From: JAFLBI01 sp964616465 | Lineage (GTDB): Bacteria > Bacteroidota > Bacteroidia > Chitinophagales > Chitinophagaceae | Direction: 5' to 3' | Assembly: GCA_964616465.1 (NCBI GenBank) | Contig: CAZTTO010000009.1 | Location: 1 to 64,000, forward strand | DNA length: 64,000 bases | Notes under the pieces: generated by a model | The model's database searches: none | Seen by the model: only the letters and a program-made list of their open reading frames with translations | Told to the model about the DNA's origin: nothing | Part shown: positions 8,657-17,870 of the stretch, piece by piece | Layout of the letters: each line of letters begins with the position of its first letter | Position numbering within the stretch: position 1 is the stretch's first letter | Made by a program: the position numbers and the translations under genes

Positions 8657-8664
8657 CAAAAATA
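8657..8664 (-). promoter_or_regulatory. -7 promoter box of the 796-residue E1 gene
   Basis: TATTTTTG on the minus strand is a perfect TAnnTTTG match. It ends four bases before the ATG, so transcription would begin at or near the start codon. No -33 TTG at normal spacing was found. Confidence 0.5.
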
Positions 8665-8781
8665 GCAGTTCAACCCCATAATCTGCCTTTTTGAGGTAGT
8701 TTAGGTGATAAGAGGCTGAAAGTGGAAATGCTAAAATTTTTTCAATTTGGGTGTAATGGGTGCTAAACCAAATGAATGGTC

Positions 8782-8789
8782 TATTTTTG
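8782..8789 (+). promoter_or_regulatory. -7 promoter box of the DUF1573 pair
   Basis: TATTTTTG fits TAnnTTTG and lies 20 bases before the ATG at 8810, predicting a leader of about 15 bases. No -33 box at normal spacing was seen. Confidence 0.5.
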
Positions 8790-8809
8790 TAGTCAAAATG
8801 TGAAGTTTT

Positions 8810-9196
8810 ATGAAACAGATGATTATGTTTTTACTCGCTTGCGTTTCAAGTAGTTTTTTGATAGCACAAACGCAGGAAAAGGACATCAACAAGATGGCTG
8901 AATTTAAGAATGCCAGTTATGACTTTGGAAAGATTCAGTATGGGGTAGCGGTTGAATTTGATGTAGAGATTAAGAATATCAGCAACGAAACCATTGTTTT
9001 AGAAAACGTTACTGTGGGATGCGGCTGTACAACTCCTAAGTACGAGAAGGGTAAGAAAATTGCGCCGGGTGAAACGGCCAAGGTAACACTTGGATTTGAC
9101 GGTAAAACAGTTGGACCTTTTACTAAATTTGCCGACCTCTATTTTAATGATGGCATGCACAAACAAGTTAAATTCATTGGTGAATCTCGTCAATAA
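8810..9196 (+). CDS. DUF1573 domain protein, exported
   Basis: A 128-residue protein with a signal peptide (about 1-20, ending LIAQ) and one DUF1573 Ig-like/HYDIN-like beta-sandwich domain. The family hallmark GCGCTTP gives C71 and C73. Such proteins are abundant and poorly understood in Bacteroidota and probably sit in the periplasm or on the outer membrane. The stop overlaps the next ATG (TAATG), indicating translational coupling to a second DUF1573 protein. No enzymatic function can be assigned. Confidence 0.85.
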   Translation: MKQMIMFLLACVSSSFLIAQTQEKDINKMAEFKNASYDFGKIQYGVAVEFDVEIKNISNETIVLENVTVGCGCTTPKYEKGKKIAPGETAKVTLGFDGKTVGPFTKFADLYFNDGMHKQVKFIGESRQ

Positions 9197-9591
9197 TGAA
9201 AAAAATTCTACCCATATTAATGCTACTTATTGCCAGTTTGAGCATGGCTCAAGATGGACCAGTAGCTTTTTCAAAAACTGAACACCAGTTTGGTAAAATT
9301 CCTCAAGGAGTTCCAGCATCTTTTGTGTTTGAATTCACAAATAAGTCAAATAAACCCCAAGTGGTTGAGTTTGCTAATGCTGATTGCGGCTGTACTAGTC
9401 CTGTTTATACAGAGGGGGCCATTCCTCCAGGTAAAAAGGGAACAGTAAAAGTTACTTACAATGCTGCTGAAGCAGGGGGATTTTCTAAGAATGTAACAAT
9501 TAAGTTTTTGGGAAATAATACGCCTTATATTTTAGTAGTAAAAGGGGAAGTCACGCCAAAAAAGTCAGCCAAACCAGTTAAAAAGAGCTAA
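9196..9591 (+). CDS. Second DUF1573 domain protein, exported
   Basis: A 131-residue paralogue of the preceding gene, with its own signal peptide (about 1-19, ending SMAQ) and the DCGCTSP motif (C64, C66). The Lys-rich C-terminus (PKKSAKPVKKS) is absent from the first copy. It overlaps the upstream stop by one base and is followed within 10 bases by a terminator, so the two genes form a compact bicistronic unit. Confidence 0.85.
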   Translation: MKKILPILMLLIASLSMAQDGPVAFSKTEHQFGKIPQGVPASFVFEFTNKSNKPQVVEFANADCGCTSPVYTEGAIPPGKKGTVKVTYNAAEAGGFSKNVTIKFLGNNTPYILVVKGEVTPKKSAKPVKKS

Positions 9592-9599
9592 AAAAACAG

Positions 9600-9622
9600 A
9601 ACCGCTGGAAGGCGGTTTTTTC
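9600..9622 (+). terminator. Terminator of the DUF1573 operon
   Basis: A 6-bp stem (AACCGC with GCGGTT, 9600-9617) is followed by a T run, immediately after the second DUF1573 gene and directly before the next promoter. Confidence 0.8.
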
Positions 9623-9638
9623 ATGTTATAACCCCACC

Positions 9639-9646
9639 TATCTTTG
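9639..9646 (+). promoter_or_regulatory. -7 promoter box of the aminotransferase gene
   Basis: TATCTTTG matches TAnnTTTG exactly and ends four bases before the ATG at 9651. The transcript would be essentially leaderless. Confidence 0.5.
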
Positions 9647-9650
9647 CCGC

Positions 9651-10844
9651 ATGTTAACTATTAGTCAAAGAGGATTGGCAATGCCAGCCTCTCCTATCAG
9701 AAAGCTTGTACCATTTGCAGAACAAGCCAAGAAAAAAGGTACACAGGTATTTCATTTAAACATTGGCCAACCAGATATTGAGACACCTGCTGCTGTGTTA
9801 GACGCTGTAAGGAAGAGCGACTTTAAAGTGTTGGAATACAGCCACAGTGCAGGAAACGAAAGCTACAGGAAGAAGCTGGTTGGATATTATGCTTCTGTTG
9901 GAATACATGTAACTCCTCAACAAATTATAATTACTACGGGTGGAAGTGAAGCAATTTTATTTGGATTCATGAGTTGCCTAGATCCAGGAGATGAGGTAAT
10001 TATTCCCGAACCCTTTTATGCGAATTACAATGGTTTTGCTGTAGCAGCTGGAGTTAATGTAGTTCCCGTTACCTCATTTATTAATGATGGTTTTGCATTA
10101 CCGCCAATAGAGGCTTTTAGAGAAAAAATTACTTCAAAAACAAAGGCAATAGTTATTTGCAATCCTAATAATCCAACTGGTTATGCTTACACCCAATTGG
10201 AAATGGAAGCATTGGGAAAAATAATTAAAGAACACAATTTGTATTTGTTTGCTGATGAGGCTTACAGAGAATTTACTTACGATGGCAACCAATTTAGTGC
10301 CATGCATTTGCAGGGTGTTGATGACCATGTGATATTAATGGACACCATTAGTAAGCGTTATAGTGCATGTGGCGGAAGGATTGGAGCATTTGTAACTAAA
10401 AATCAGCAAGTCTTAAATGCAGCTATGAAGTTTGCACAAGCCAGATTAAGTCCGCCTAGCTTTGCTCAAATTGCTGGGGAAGCAGCTTGTGATTTACCTG
10501 CTAACTATTTTGAAACCACAAAGGCCGAATACCAAAAAAGACGCGATTTAGTTGTAAAAAGATTAAATGCCATGGAAGGAGTTTTTTGTCCTAATCCAGG
10601 AGGAGCTTTTTATGCAATGGCTTCACTCCCTATTGATGATTCCGATAAATTTTGTCAATGGCTGTTGGAATCTTTTTCACATAATGGAAGCACTATTATG
10701 TTGGCTCCTGCAACTGGATTTTATGGAACAGCTGGATTAGGTAAACAGGAAGTAAGATTAGCATATGTACTGAATACAGTGGATTTAGAAAAGGCAATGG
10801 ACTGCCTCGAACAGGCGCTTAAAGAGTACCCAGGAAAACTATAA
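9651..10844 (+). CDS. Pyridoxal phosphate-dependent aminotransferase, class I/II (aspartate aminotransferase-like)
   Basis: A 397-residue fold-type I aminotransferase. Visible residues include NPNNPTG (171-177), DEAY (202-205), the Schiff-base lysine K235 in the DTISKRYS motif, and the nearby GGRIG loop with R243. It would interconvert an amino acid and its 2-oxoacid, most likely with aspartate or an aromatic amino acid as donor. The start follows a promoter box by four bases, and a strong terminator follows. It stands alone between a terminator and the amt gene, so context does not narrow the substrate. Confidence 0.87.
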   Translation: MLTISQRGLAMPASPIRKLVPFAEQAKKKGTQVFHLNIGQPDIETPAAVLDAVRKSDFKVLEYSHSAGNESYRKKLVGYYASVGIHVTPQQIIITTGGSEAILFGFMSCLDPGDEVIIPEPFYANYNGFAVAAGVNVVPVTSFINDGFALPPIEAFREKITSKTKAIVICNPNNPTGYAYTQLEMEALGKIIKEHNLYLFADEAYREFTYDGNQFSAMHLQGVDDHVILMDTISKRYSACGGRIGAFVTKNQQVLNAAMKFAQARLSPPSFAQIAGEAACDLPANYFETTKAEYQKRRDLVVKRLNAMEGVFCPNPGGAFYAMASLPIDDSDKFCQWLLESFSHNGSTIMLAPATGFYGTAGLGKQEVRLAYVLNTVDLEKAMDCLEQALKEYPGKL

Positions 10845-10867
10845 AATCAAATTTCTCCTATTTATGC

Positions 10868-10898
10868 AAAGCCGCTAGCAATTTGCTGCGGCTTTTTT
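10868..10898 (+). terminator. Terminator of the aminotransferase gene
   Basis: An 8-bp stem (AAAGCCGC with GCGGCTTT) and a 12-base loop run into a T tract, 23 bases after the stop codon. Confidence 0.85.
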
Positions 10899-10974
10899 AT
10901 GCATTGAGTATAAAAATACATATAATAATTATTTATATGTGAATATATGAATTAAATTTATCCGTTTTACTTGC

Positions 10975-10982
10975 TAATTTTG
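10975..10982 (+). promoter_or_regulatory. -7 promoter box of the ammonium transporter gene
   Basis: TAATTTTG matches TAnnTTTG and lies 29 bases before the ATG at 11012. The surrounding 100 bases are very AT-rich. Confidence 0.45.
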
Positions 10983-11011
10983 ATCAGAAAATTCACATAA
11001 TATTTTTTTAT

Positions 11012-12328
11012 ATGTCGATGACACGCCGATTAGCCTTAGTTCCTTTTCTTTTATTGTTAGGTATTACAGGTTTGAGTATATTTTTTCCCGGAATTCCTGC
11101 AACTACTGTAACGGAAGGTTTATCGGGCTCAGATATTGCTTGGATGCTGAGTGCAACTGGATTGGTATTAATTATGACACCTGGCCTAGCTTTTTTCTAT
11201 GGCGGTATGGTTAATAAAAAAAATGTGATTTCGACCATGTTGCAGAGTTATATAAGCATGGCAGTTGTTACCATACTATGGGTTGTGGTAGGATTTAGCC
11301 TCGCTTTTGGCGATACTGTGGGAGGTATTTTTGGTAATCCTTTTCAGTATTTTATGTTTAAAGGAGTAATGGAAGGAAAACCTTGGTCCCTAGCTCCAAC
11401 CATTCCTTTTTTATTATTTGCCCTGTTTCAATTAAAGTTCGCAATTATAACACCGGCGCTCATAACGGGCGCTTTTGCAGAAAGAATTAAATTCACTTCC
11501 TACATCTTATTCATTATTTTATTTACCCTCTTCATTTACACACCATTAGCACACGCAACTTGGCATCCCGACGGTATTTTAGCAAAATGGGGTGTACTTG
11601 ATTTTGCTGGAGGGACTGTAGTTCATATGAGTGCGGGTTGGGCTGCGCTTGCTAGTGCCATTTACTTGAAGGGAAGAAGATTACCTTCTCATGAACCAGC
11701 TCGAATTACGTATGTATTATTAGGAACTGGTTTACTTTGGTTTGGTTGGTTTGGCTTTAATGCTGGTTCTGCCTTTGGAGCTAACTTATTGGCGGCAAAT
11801 GCATTAGCAACAACAACTACCGCTTCTGCAGCCGCGGCATTCACATGGATTATATTCGATGCTGTAAGAGGAAGGAAGCCAAGCGCAATGGGTACCTGTA
11901 TTGGAGCGGTTGTTGGATTAGTTGCAATAACCCCTGCTGCAGGTTTCATTAGTATCAGTCATTCTTTAACCGTTGGCATTATCAGCAGCATCATTAGTAA
12001 TATAATGGTTGAATGGAGAACCAAAACAAATATTGATGACACGTTGGATGTGTTTCCATGTCATGGTGTTGGTGGAATTGTAGGAATGATTTTAACTGGC
12101 GTTTTTGCACATAAAGGCATTAACGAAGCCGTATCGGTAAACGGATTAATTTTTGGAGAAACCTCTCTTTTTGTTACGCACTTTTTTGCAATGGTTGTAG
12201 TGAGCGTATTTGCATTTTTTGGAACGCTGTTATTATTGAAATTAACTGATATAATTACCCCTTTAAGGGTAACTGAATGGGAAGAATCTGAAGGACTCGA
12301 TAAAAGTCAACATGGAGAGTCTTTATAA
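11012..12328 (+). CDS. amt: Ammonium transporter, Amt/Rh family
   Basis: A 438-residue inner-membrane ammonium channel with about 11-12 hydrophobic segments. Twin pore histidines are visible as H205 (GGTVVHMSAGW) and H351 (FPCHGVGG). The FQLKFAIITPALI segment and D197 are also family-typical. The short cytosolic C-terminus is acidic. No PII (glnK) gene follows, unlike the usual amtB-glnK pair; the next gene is convergent with a 9-base gap and no obvious terminator. The family assignment is very secure. Confidence 0.95.
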   Translation: MSMTRRLALVPFLLLLGITGLSIFFPGIPATTVTEGLSGSDIAWMLSATGLVLIMTPGLAFFYGGMVNKKNVISTMLQSYISMAVVTILWVVVGFSLAFGDTVGGIFGNPFQYFMFKGVMEGKPWSLAPTIPFLLFALFQLKFAIITPALITGAFAERIKFTSYILFIILFTLFIYTPLAHATWHPDGILAKWGVLDFAGGTVVHMSAGWAALASAIYLKGRRLPSHEPARITYVLLGTGLLWFGWFGFNAGSAFGANLLAANALATTTTASAAAAFTWIIFDAVRGRKPSAMGTCIGAVVGLVAITPAAGFISISHSLTVGIISSIISNIMVEWRTKTNIDDTLDVFPCHGVGGIVGMILTGVFAHKGINEAVSVNGLIFGETSLFVTHFFAMVVVSVFAFFGTLLLLKLTDIITPLRVTEWEESEGLDKSQHGESL

Positions 12329-12337
12329 TTTTTTGAC

Positions 12338-13912
12338 TTACATACTATAAACAATCCAATTATCTGTTTCGAGAAGCATTAATGGCTGAAGATTAATTCT
12401 CTTTTGCATAAGAGCAAGGTTATACGCATTTAATACTGTGTAATTATGTAGCTTATTTACACGTTTAGCTACCACCATATACCTAGCTCCAAGTGGAGGA
12501 TTTTCAACCACTGTTACAAAACTTTCTTGCAACGGAAGTACTACTTTTTTTAGTGACTCTAAATATGGTACAATTGTATAAGCTGCAGCATCGTCTAGTA
12601 ATACCTTATTTCCTTCATCTGCAATTTCGTTGATGAAACGAGCAATGCGTGCGTTTTCTGATTCTGTTCTTGCTTCAAACCAAGTTTTTGAATTGGTTAA
12701 TACAGAATAGAATTGGGTTTCTAACACATCGTTTGTTCTCTTAAAATACAATATCCCAGTTCCAATGTTTAGCACAGTAGCAATAATTAAGACTGGATAG
12801 AGAACCCCTTTTTTATATCTGTTACTAATTTTAAAAATAAGTACAGCAAAAGCTAAAATTAAAAGGAACAAATAGTACTCTATTGTTAAATAGTACCTAG
12901 CGGATAGTAAAATAACAGACATCCATATGAAAGGAGATATAATGGTAAACGTTTCATACAATTTCCCTCTAAAAAAGAATAGAGTTCCTATTAATAAAGG
13001 GGTAAGCAGTAAAGCATACCCTTGAAAAACAAGTTGTGTTTGGTAGCGAAGATTAGTATCTGCAAATTGCTCGAGTAACCCATCAATAAAATCCAAACCT
13101 GTTACTCTCCAGTTTGCATATTGACTAGATAAGAAATATACACCATTAGCAGCATGTGTATTATTTAGATAATAGAAAAGTCCAGCAGCTCCAAATGGGA
13201 GCATAAAAATTACTATATAAATAGCGACAGTTCGGTTGGTTAATTTTCTTCGTTGGCTGCGAATATTAATTGCCTCAAAGTATTGATTCATAGGAGGCTG
13301 ATCTTTTGAAATCTTTAAGCCTTCTAGAGAGACTAAAACAATAAAAGGGAAAAATGCTATGAGTAACCAAATAAAATTGAAGTTGCAAAAAATCAAGCAT
13401 GAAAGAAAAATGCTTGACATTGATAAATAGAATGAAGTTTGTGTTTGATAAAACTTAAAAAAGCTACGATACACCATGTAGAAAAAGAAAAAAGAAGCAG
13501 CATTACTTCTTCCTGAAGTTGCACTATAGATTATACCTGGATGAAGTATGAAAATGATTAAAACAATGGGTAAAAACAACCTTGGACTAAATGAAGAATC
13601 TTCATTAAAGTCCATTAATATAAAGTAAAACAACAATACAGTAAACAAGATTGAACAAGCTATAGGCGCAAACAAATAACCTAGTGGAGAAAAAAGAATA
13701 GAGGTTAAAAACGGAATACTTGGAAACGTTGTTCCAAGAATCAATAATGTCTGCTCATCTGTTTCAAATAAAAGCCTAAGCTTTTCAGATAGAAATAGAG
13801 ATTCAGAATGATCAAAACCAGCTCTATGGGTTACCCACGACAAAAAGAGGTAGTAAACTACCATCAGTAATGATAGAATACGAATAATATGTCCAGGTAG
13901 CTGTTTCTTCAT
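12338..13912 (-). CDS. Large multi-pass membrane protein of the exopolysaccharide locus, unknown function
   Basis: A 524-residue protein with roughly ten to twelve hydrophobic segments over residues 1-395 and a soluble C-terminal domain of about 130 residues. Short loops, early acidic residues and aromatic-rich helices recall polytopic GT39/GT83-like proteins, but I cannot see a decisive catalytic motif. It starts three bases after the glycosyltransferase stop, so it is almost certainly translated from the same mRNA. It may act as a polymer-export partner, a glycosyl- or acyl-transferase, or an assembly factor. These are guesses from context. Confidence 0.75.
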   Translation of the reverse strand: MKKQLPGHIIRILSLLMVVYYLFLSWVTHRAGFDHSESLFLSEKLRLLFETDEQTLLILGTTFPSIPFLTSILFSPLGYLFAPIACSILFTVLLFYFILMDFNEDSSFSPRLFLPIVLIIFILHPGIIYSATSGRSNAASFFFFYMVYRSFFKFYQTQTSFYLSMSSIFLSCLIFCNFNFIWLLIAFFPFIVLVSLEGLKISKDQPPMNQYFEAINIRSQRRKLTNRTVAIYIVIFMLPFGAAGLFYYLNNTHAANGVYFLSSQYANWRVTGLDFIDGLLEQFADTNLRYQTQLVFQGYALLLTPLLIGTLFFFRGKLYETFTIISPFIWMSVILLSARYYLTIEYYLFLLILAFAVLIFKISNRYKKGVLYPVLIIATVLNIGTGILYFKRTNDVLETQFYSVLTNSKTWFEARTESENARIARFINEIADEGNKVLLDDAAAYTIVPYLESLKKVVLPLQESFVTVVENPPLGARYMVVAKRVNKLHNYTVLNAYNLALMQKRINLQPLMLLETDNWIVYSM

Positions 13913-13915
13913 AGC

Positions 13916-15772
13916 TTAAGTAGTCGATGCAGCAGCTGCAGCACTCGAATGCGACATTTTAGTTAAACCATGGTTTGTTTTTTCCCAATAAAAAGGCTTA
14001 TAAATTAATTGCCACAATCCTTTATAAGCAGCAATGGAATGCATAAGCCAGTAAACAGGATTAAGCATTGCAAATAATATTAACTCATAGTATCTTCTTT
14101 TAAACACAGCTAGCATGTTAATATAAATCATGAGTACGTTGCCAGCTATAAAGTTAAAGATACCCACATAAAGAACCCAAGCGGGGAACAATGCTTTTAC
14201 TGCAGTTAAATCAAAAATGAGATAAACAAAGAAGAACAAAAGAAGAACTGGATACACAAGAAAGGTTACAGAAGTTCCGCCAATAAAGAAGTTAAAGCCA
14301 AAGAAACCTTTCCAACCAATTCTTTGTACTAAGTGAGCAGGATTTCGCATATGCACTAAGAAAGTTTGCATATAACCTTTAATCCATCTCGAACGTTGTC
14401 TAATCCAGTTGAATGGTTCGTTGTTCGCCTCTTCTAAAGTTGTACTACTTACAACTCCAATTCTATATAATTTTTCAAACACACGCACTCCTAAATCCGC
14501 ATCTTCAGTAACATTAAAGGGATCCCATGCTCCCAATTCAATAAGCTTATCAAGTTTAAAGTGGTTACTTGTCCCTCCAAGTGGAATAGGTGTATCAACG
14601 GTTTGTAAACCCGTTAACATGTAATCGAACCAGTAAGAATACTCCAATGTGAACATCCTTGTTAAGAAGTTCTCATTTTTATTAAAATAATTGAGTGCTC
14701 CTTGTAATACAACATAATCGGGTGTTAGCTTATTAAAGAGAACGTGTACTTTTTTAAGCTGGTCGGCATCCGGAATATCCTCTGCATCATAAATAGTTAG
14801 ATATTGTCCCCTTGAGAAAAACAAACCATAATTACATGCTTTGGGTTTTGTTTTAGGCATGTGGAAGGGAACTACAATAACCTCAAAGTTTGCAGGAAAG
14901 TCAAGCGCTCGTACGGCATTTAATGTTTTATCATCATCTTCTTCAATAAGGAGTTTTACATCTAGCTTAGCTCTTGGATAATCCAAGGCACGTAGGTTCC
15001 AAATTAGTTTACGAATAAGCTTATCCTCTTTGTAAACAGGCAATAGAATGGTATAAATAGGCAAGGTGCTGTTATCTACTGCCATCACTTCTTCTTTGGT
15101 TACGCTTTCCTGTAATTCGCTTTGGGAACCACGAAGAGCTAGAAAAAGTTTGAATAAAATAGCAAATAAGAAAGTAACACTTAAAAGTAGATTGAAGAAA
15201 ATGGCTGTTTTTACAAAATTGACTACTAACAATACAAAGAAGAGCATGATCATTCCAAATATGGAAATGAGTTGAGGATCAGTAAAAGTAATGATTCCGG
15301 AACTCTCAGGGTCTTTCCGCATCAAACTAAATACAGCTTCTTTTACATAATATTCACCTCTATATTTATGCACTAACCAGGTAATATCCAAATCAGATGC
15401 AGCGACCATTTTAATTGGACAATCAAATTTACTTGAAAGACCTGCTATAAGCTTTTCATCCATAGGATCGCCAGCAGCAACCAACAGTCCGTCTGCTTCC
15501 ATTCGAACGGGACAATACAAAAAAGCATTCAAATGCTGTAAATCGCACTGTTCCAAATACAAAAGATCCAATTCTTCAGCTCTAATATCTATTAGAGGAA
15601 AGCCTTCTTCTTCCAAAAAACCAACGTACTCTTTTCTGGTTAAAAAGCCAAAGTTTAAGGCCGCTTTGATTGTTGCATACCCATAATCATTAGCAATAGC
15701 TTCAGCTTCCTGAAGTTTTATTTCAGAAAACAGACCAGCTGTTACCATGTTATGAAGACCACATAAAGGCAT
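13916..15772 (-). CDS. Family 2 glycosyltransferase with N-terminal T2SSE/MshEN-like domain
   Basis: A 618-residue membrane synthase. Residues about 15-140 resemble the T2SSE N-terminal (MshEN) fold. A hydrophobic pair follows (about 168-213), then a cellulose-synthase-like GT2 domain with YDAED (328-332), TED (422-424) and QRSRW (459-463). Further membrane helices (about 490-590) precede the FYWEKTNHG ending known from NfrB-like transferases. The C-terminal PilZ domain of BcsA is absent. It would polymerise a UDP-sugar and extrude the chain. A later start at 15748 is possible. It lies between a BcsB-like gene and a co-translated membrane protein. Confidence 0.82.
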   Translation of the reverse strand: MPLCGLHNMVTAGLFSEIKLQEAEAIANDYGYATIKAALNFGFLTRKEYVGFLEEEGFPLIDIRAEELDLLYLEQCDLQHLNAFLYCPVRMEADGLLVAAGDPMDEKLIAGLSSKFDCPIKMVAASDLDITWLVHKYRGEYYVKEAVFSLMRKDPESSGIITFTDPQLISIFGMIMLFFVLLVVNFVKTAIFFNLLLSVTFLFAILFKLFLALRGSQSELQESVTKEEVMAVDNSTLPIYTILLPVYKEDKLIRKLIWNLRALDYPRAKLDVKLLIEEDDDKTLNAVRALDFPANFEVIVVPFHMPKTKPKACNYGLFFSRGQYLTIYDAEDIPDADQLKKVHVLFNKLTPDYVVLQGALNYFNKNENFLTRMFTLEYSYWFDYMLTGLQTVDTPIPLGGTSNHFKLDKLIELGAWDPFNVTEDADLGVRVFEKLYRIGVVSSTTLEEANNEPFNWIRQRSRWIKGYMQTFLVHMRNPAHLVQRIGWKGFFGFNFFIGGTSVTFLVYPVLLLFFFVYLIFDLTAVKALFPAWVLYVGIFNFIAGNVLMIYINMLAVFKRRYYELILFAMLNPVYWLMHSIAAYKGLWQLIYKPFYWEKTNHGLTKMSHSSAAAAASTT

Positions 15773-15785
15773 ATATTCTTAACGA

Positions 15786-15810
15786 GCTTAGCCTGTAATA
15801 CAGGCTAAGC
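15786..15810 (-). other. Intercistronic hairpin between the BcsB-like and glycosyltransferase genes
   Basis: A perfect 10-bp inverted repeat (15786-15795 with 15801-15810) has a 5-base loop and sits in the 55-base gap. No T run follows on the minus strand, so it looks more like an mRNA-processing or stability element than a terminator. Confidence 0.65.
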
Positions 15811-15827
15811 ATTAAAATTCTTATATA

Positions 15828-17849
15828 TTATACAATTTCCTGAGATTTCTTCACACGCTTTCTCACAAAAACAAATGCAATACCCATGAAAATTAATAGC
15901 GCACCTAAAATGAACCACTTGTATTGTTCCCAGAAAATTAAAAGTTTATTCTTTTCTCCACGATAACTTATAAGCTCAGAATCTTCTGGTAATTTAAAGA
16001 AGAAATTGCTTTGTCCTTTACTAGTAGCAATACAAACGTTACTTTCAATAGAAGAGAACTGTGTTCCAAAACTTTTGATTACACTTTCGAAAGCAGTTTT
16101 AACACTATCTCCCAAAGATGAAATCAAAAGGAAAGTACTACCAGACTGCTTGAAAATTTGTGCAATGCCACTATTAGAAAAGTCGTTGATTGAATAGCTT
16201 ACAGAACCTTGCACATCTCTATACAATTGAAAGTCCTTTGTAAACTGCACAGGCAATGCATCAAAATTTTTGATAAATGGATCTGTTCTGTTTAATAATG
16301 CTACTACATTGTATCCTTTCATATCAGACATCGTAGCTTTATCAGAAGACTCCATTAAAGGAAGAATTAATGTTGTTGAAGGAGTTGTAGCAGTATTAAT
16401 TTGGTACATCAATTCCCCTACAGCTGAAAGAGATTTAGCATTCAAAGTAGGAGATAATAAAAATTTGAGTGGCGCTTTTCTGAATTCACCAGGATAATTA
16501 AAGAAGTTGTAGAATTGATTTGCTTTTTCCCCAGAAAATGTAATTGTTGAAGTTCTTGGATTTATGAACCCGAAGAAATTGGCAAATCCATCTTTACAAA
16601 TATTAGTTCCAGGGTGGAATCTGAATTCAATTGTTAGTCCATTTGTTTTAGTCAACAAATAAGGCTTTAAATCAATATCTCCATTGAAAGCTACTTTATC
16701 GTTTAATGGCGTACTATGAACAAGGTTATCGTTTAGATAAACGTTCAAGAATCCTCTGTCATTCTCTTTTAGATTTGAGAAAAAGGTTTCGAGGTGTAAA
16801 GTTAATTTTTTAGGAATGGCGTTATAATCGGCCAAAGAAAAAGTAAAGTTTTGCTTCAATGCACCCACTCCTTCAACAATAGCAGGTTGACCACCTAATT
16901 GCTCTAATGAAAGTACAACAGGTAATGCTGCTTGGTTTACGACTCTTTGAACTGAATTGTCTATTAACAACTTGTCACTAAAAGCGCTGTTCAGAATTTT
17001 TGTATTCGCTAAAACTGTAATTGCTTTTCTATAACCTTCTTGATCAGCTCCAGTAACAACTAAATATTGTCTTGAGCTATATCCGCTTGCACCTACTAAA
17101 TAGATAAGTCCTTGTCCTTTTGCAATAGGCGGTACAGCAGAACGAATATTTGCAGGCAATCTGTTCAAAGAACCTACTAAAACTGTACGAGAACTATTAC
17201 TATCAAGATCAGCATAACTTCCTGTTTGAACTTCAAAATCTCTAGATGTAGCCTGCTGACGTAAGATCGTATAAATAATACCACCAGCTGTTACATCATC
17301 TAAATCTGCATTCACAGGTGCATGAATTGATGTAAATTCCTGAATAGTCTCTCTTAAACTACGGCTATAAGTAAGGGTAGACTTCTTGTTTACTAAAACA
17401 GCTGAATTATTTTTAATAGTAATCCAACAAGCTGGGTTATCAATGTCCTTACAATATTCATCACCAACACTCATTCTTGCAGCGATGCGAAGCTTAATAA
17501 ATCGCCCGTCTGGCTGGAGGTATTTTTTATTTAAAGGAATACTAACTGTAAATACCGAATCAACACCTAATCCAGTAATCCTTTGAGTGTATACAGGTGC
17601 ATCTTTTAGGCTAATAATTATAAAAGATGTATTGGGGTTTAATACCTGCGATGGACGCACCTGCAAAAGCAAACGGCTGTTATCTACGTCGTCATCAGGT
17701 TTAATTTTTACGAAGAAATTGGTTGAACCAGATATACCTACAATTTCTTGGTCGAGATAACCCATTGACTCAAATGTCCGAGCTTGGTTCTGTGCAAACG
17801 AATAAACACCCATGAACATCAGAACACATATTAATTTAATTTGTCTCAT
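15828..17849 (-). CDS. BcsB-like cellulose synthase accessory protein
   Basis: A 673-residue protein with a signal peptide (1-19, ending SFAQ), a long periplasmic region and one C-terminal transmembrane helix (about 643-663) before a basic tail, the architecture of BcsB. Stretches such as FLNVYLNDNLVHSTPL and the following N-G-L-T-I-E-F-R-F segment match the repeated carbohydrate-binding/ferredoxin-like modules of that family. BcsB guides the nascent glucan through the periplasm and anchors the synthase with its TM helix. It lies 21 bases after the sensor kinase and upstream of the GT2 synthase. Divergence from E. coli BcsB is high, so the polymer may not be cellulose. Confidence 0.75.
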   Translation of the reverse strand: MRQIKLICVLMFMGVYSFAQNQARTFESMGYLDQEIVGISGSTNFFVKIKPDDDVDNSRLLLQVRPSQVLNPNTSFIIISLKDAPVYTQRITGLGVDSVFTVSIPLNKKYLQPDGRFIKLRIAARMSVGDEYCKDIDNPACWITIKNNSAVLVNKKSTLTYSRSLRETIQEFTSIHAPVNADLDDVTAGGIIYTILRQQATSRDFEVQTGSYADLDSNSSRTVLVGSLNRLPANIRSAVPPIAKGQGLIYLVGASGYSSRQYLVVTGADQEGYRKAITVLANTKILNSAFSDKLLIDNSVQRVVNQAALPVVLSLEQLGGQPAIVEGVGALKQNFTFSLADYNAIPKKLTLHLETFFSNLKENDRGFLNVYLNDNLVHSTPLNDKVAFNGDIDLKPYLLTKTNGLTIEFRFHPGTNICKDGFANFFGFINPRTSTITFSGEKANQFYNFFNYPGEFRKAPLKFLLSPTLNAKSLSAVGELMYQINTATTPSTTLILPLMESSDKATMSDMKGYNVVALLNRTDPFIKNFDALPVQFTKDFQLYRDVQGSVSYSINDFSNSGIAQIFKQSGSTFLLISSLGDSVKTAFESVIKSFGTQFSSIESNVCIATSKGQSNFFFKLPEDSELISYRGEKNKLLIFWEQYKWFILGALLIFMGIAFVFVRKRVKKSQEIV

Positions 17850-17870
17850 AAGGAGCCGTTTTATATAAAA

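Noticed and set aside
12329..12337. glnK gene downstream of the ammonium transporter
   Set aside because: The 9-base gap is followed by a convergent gene, so no PII gene is present.
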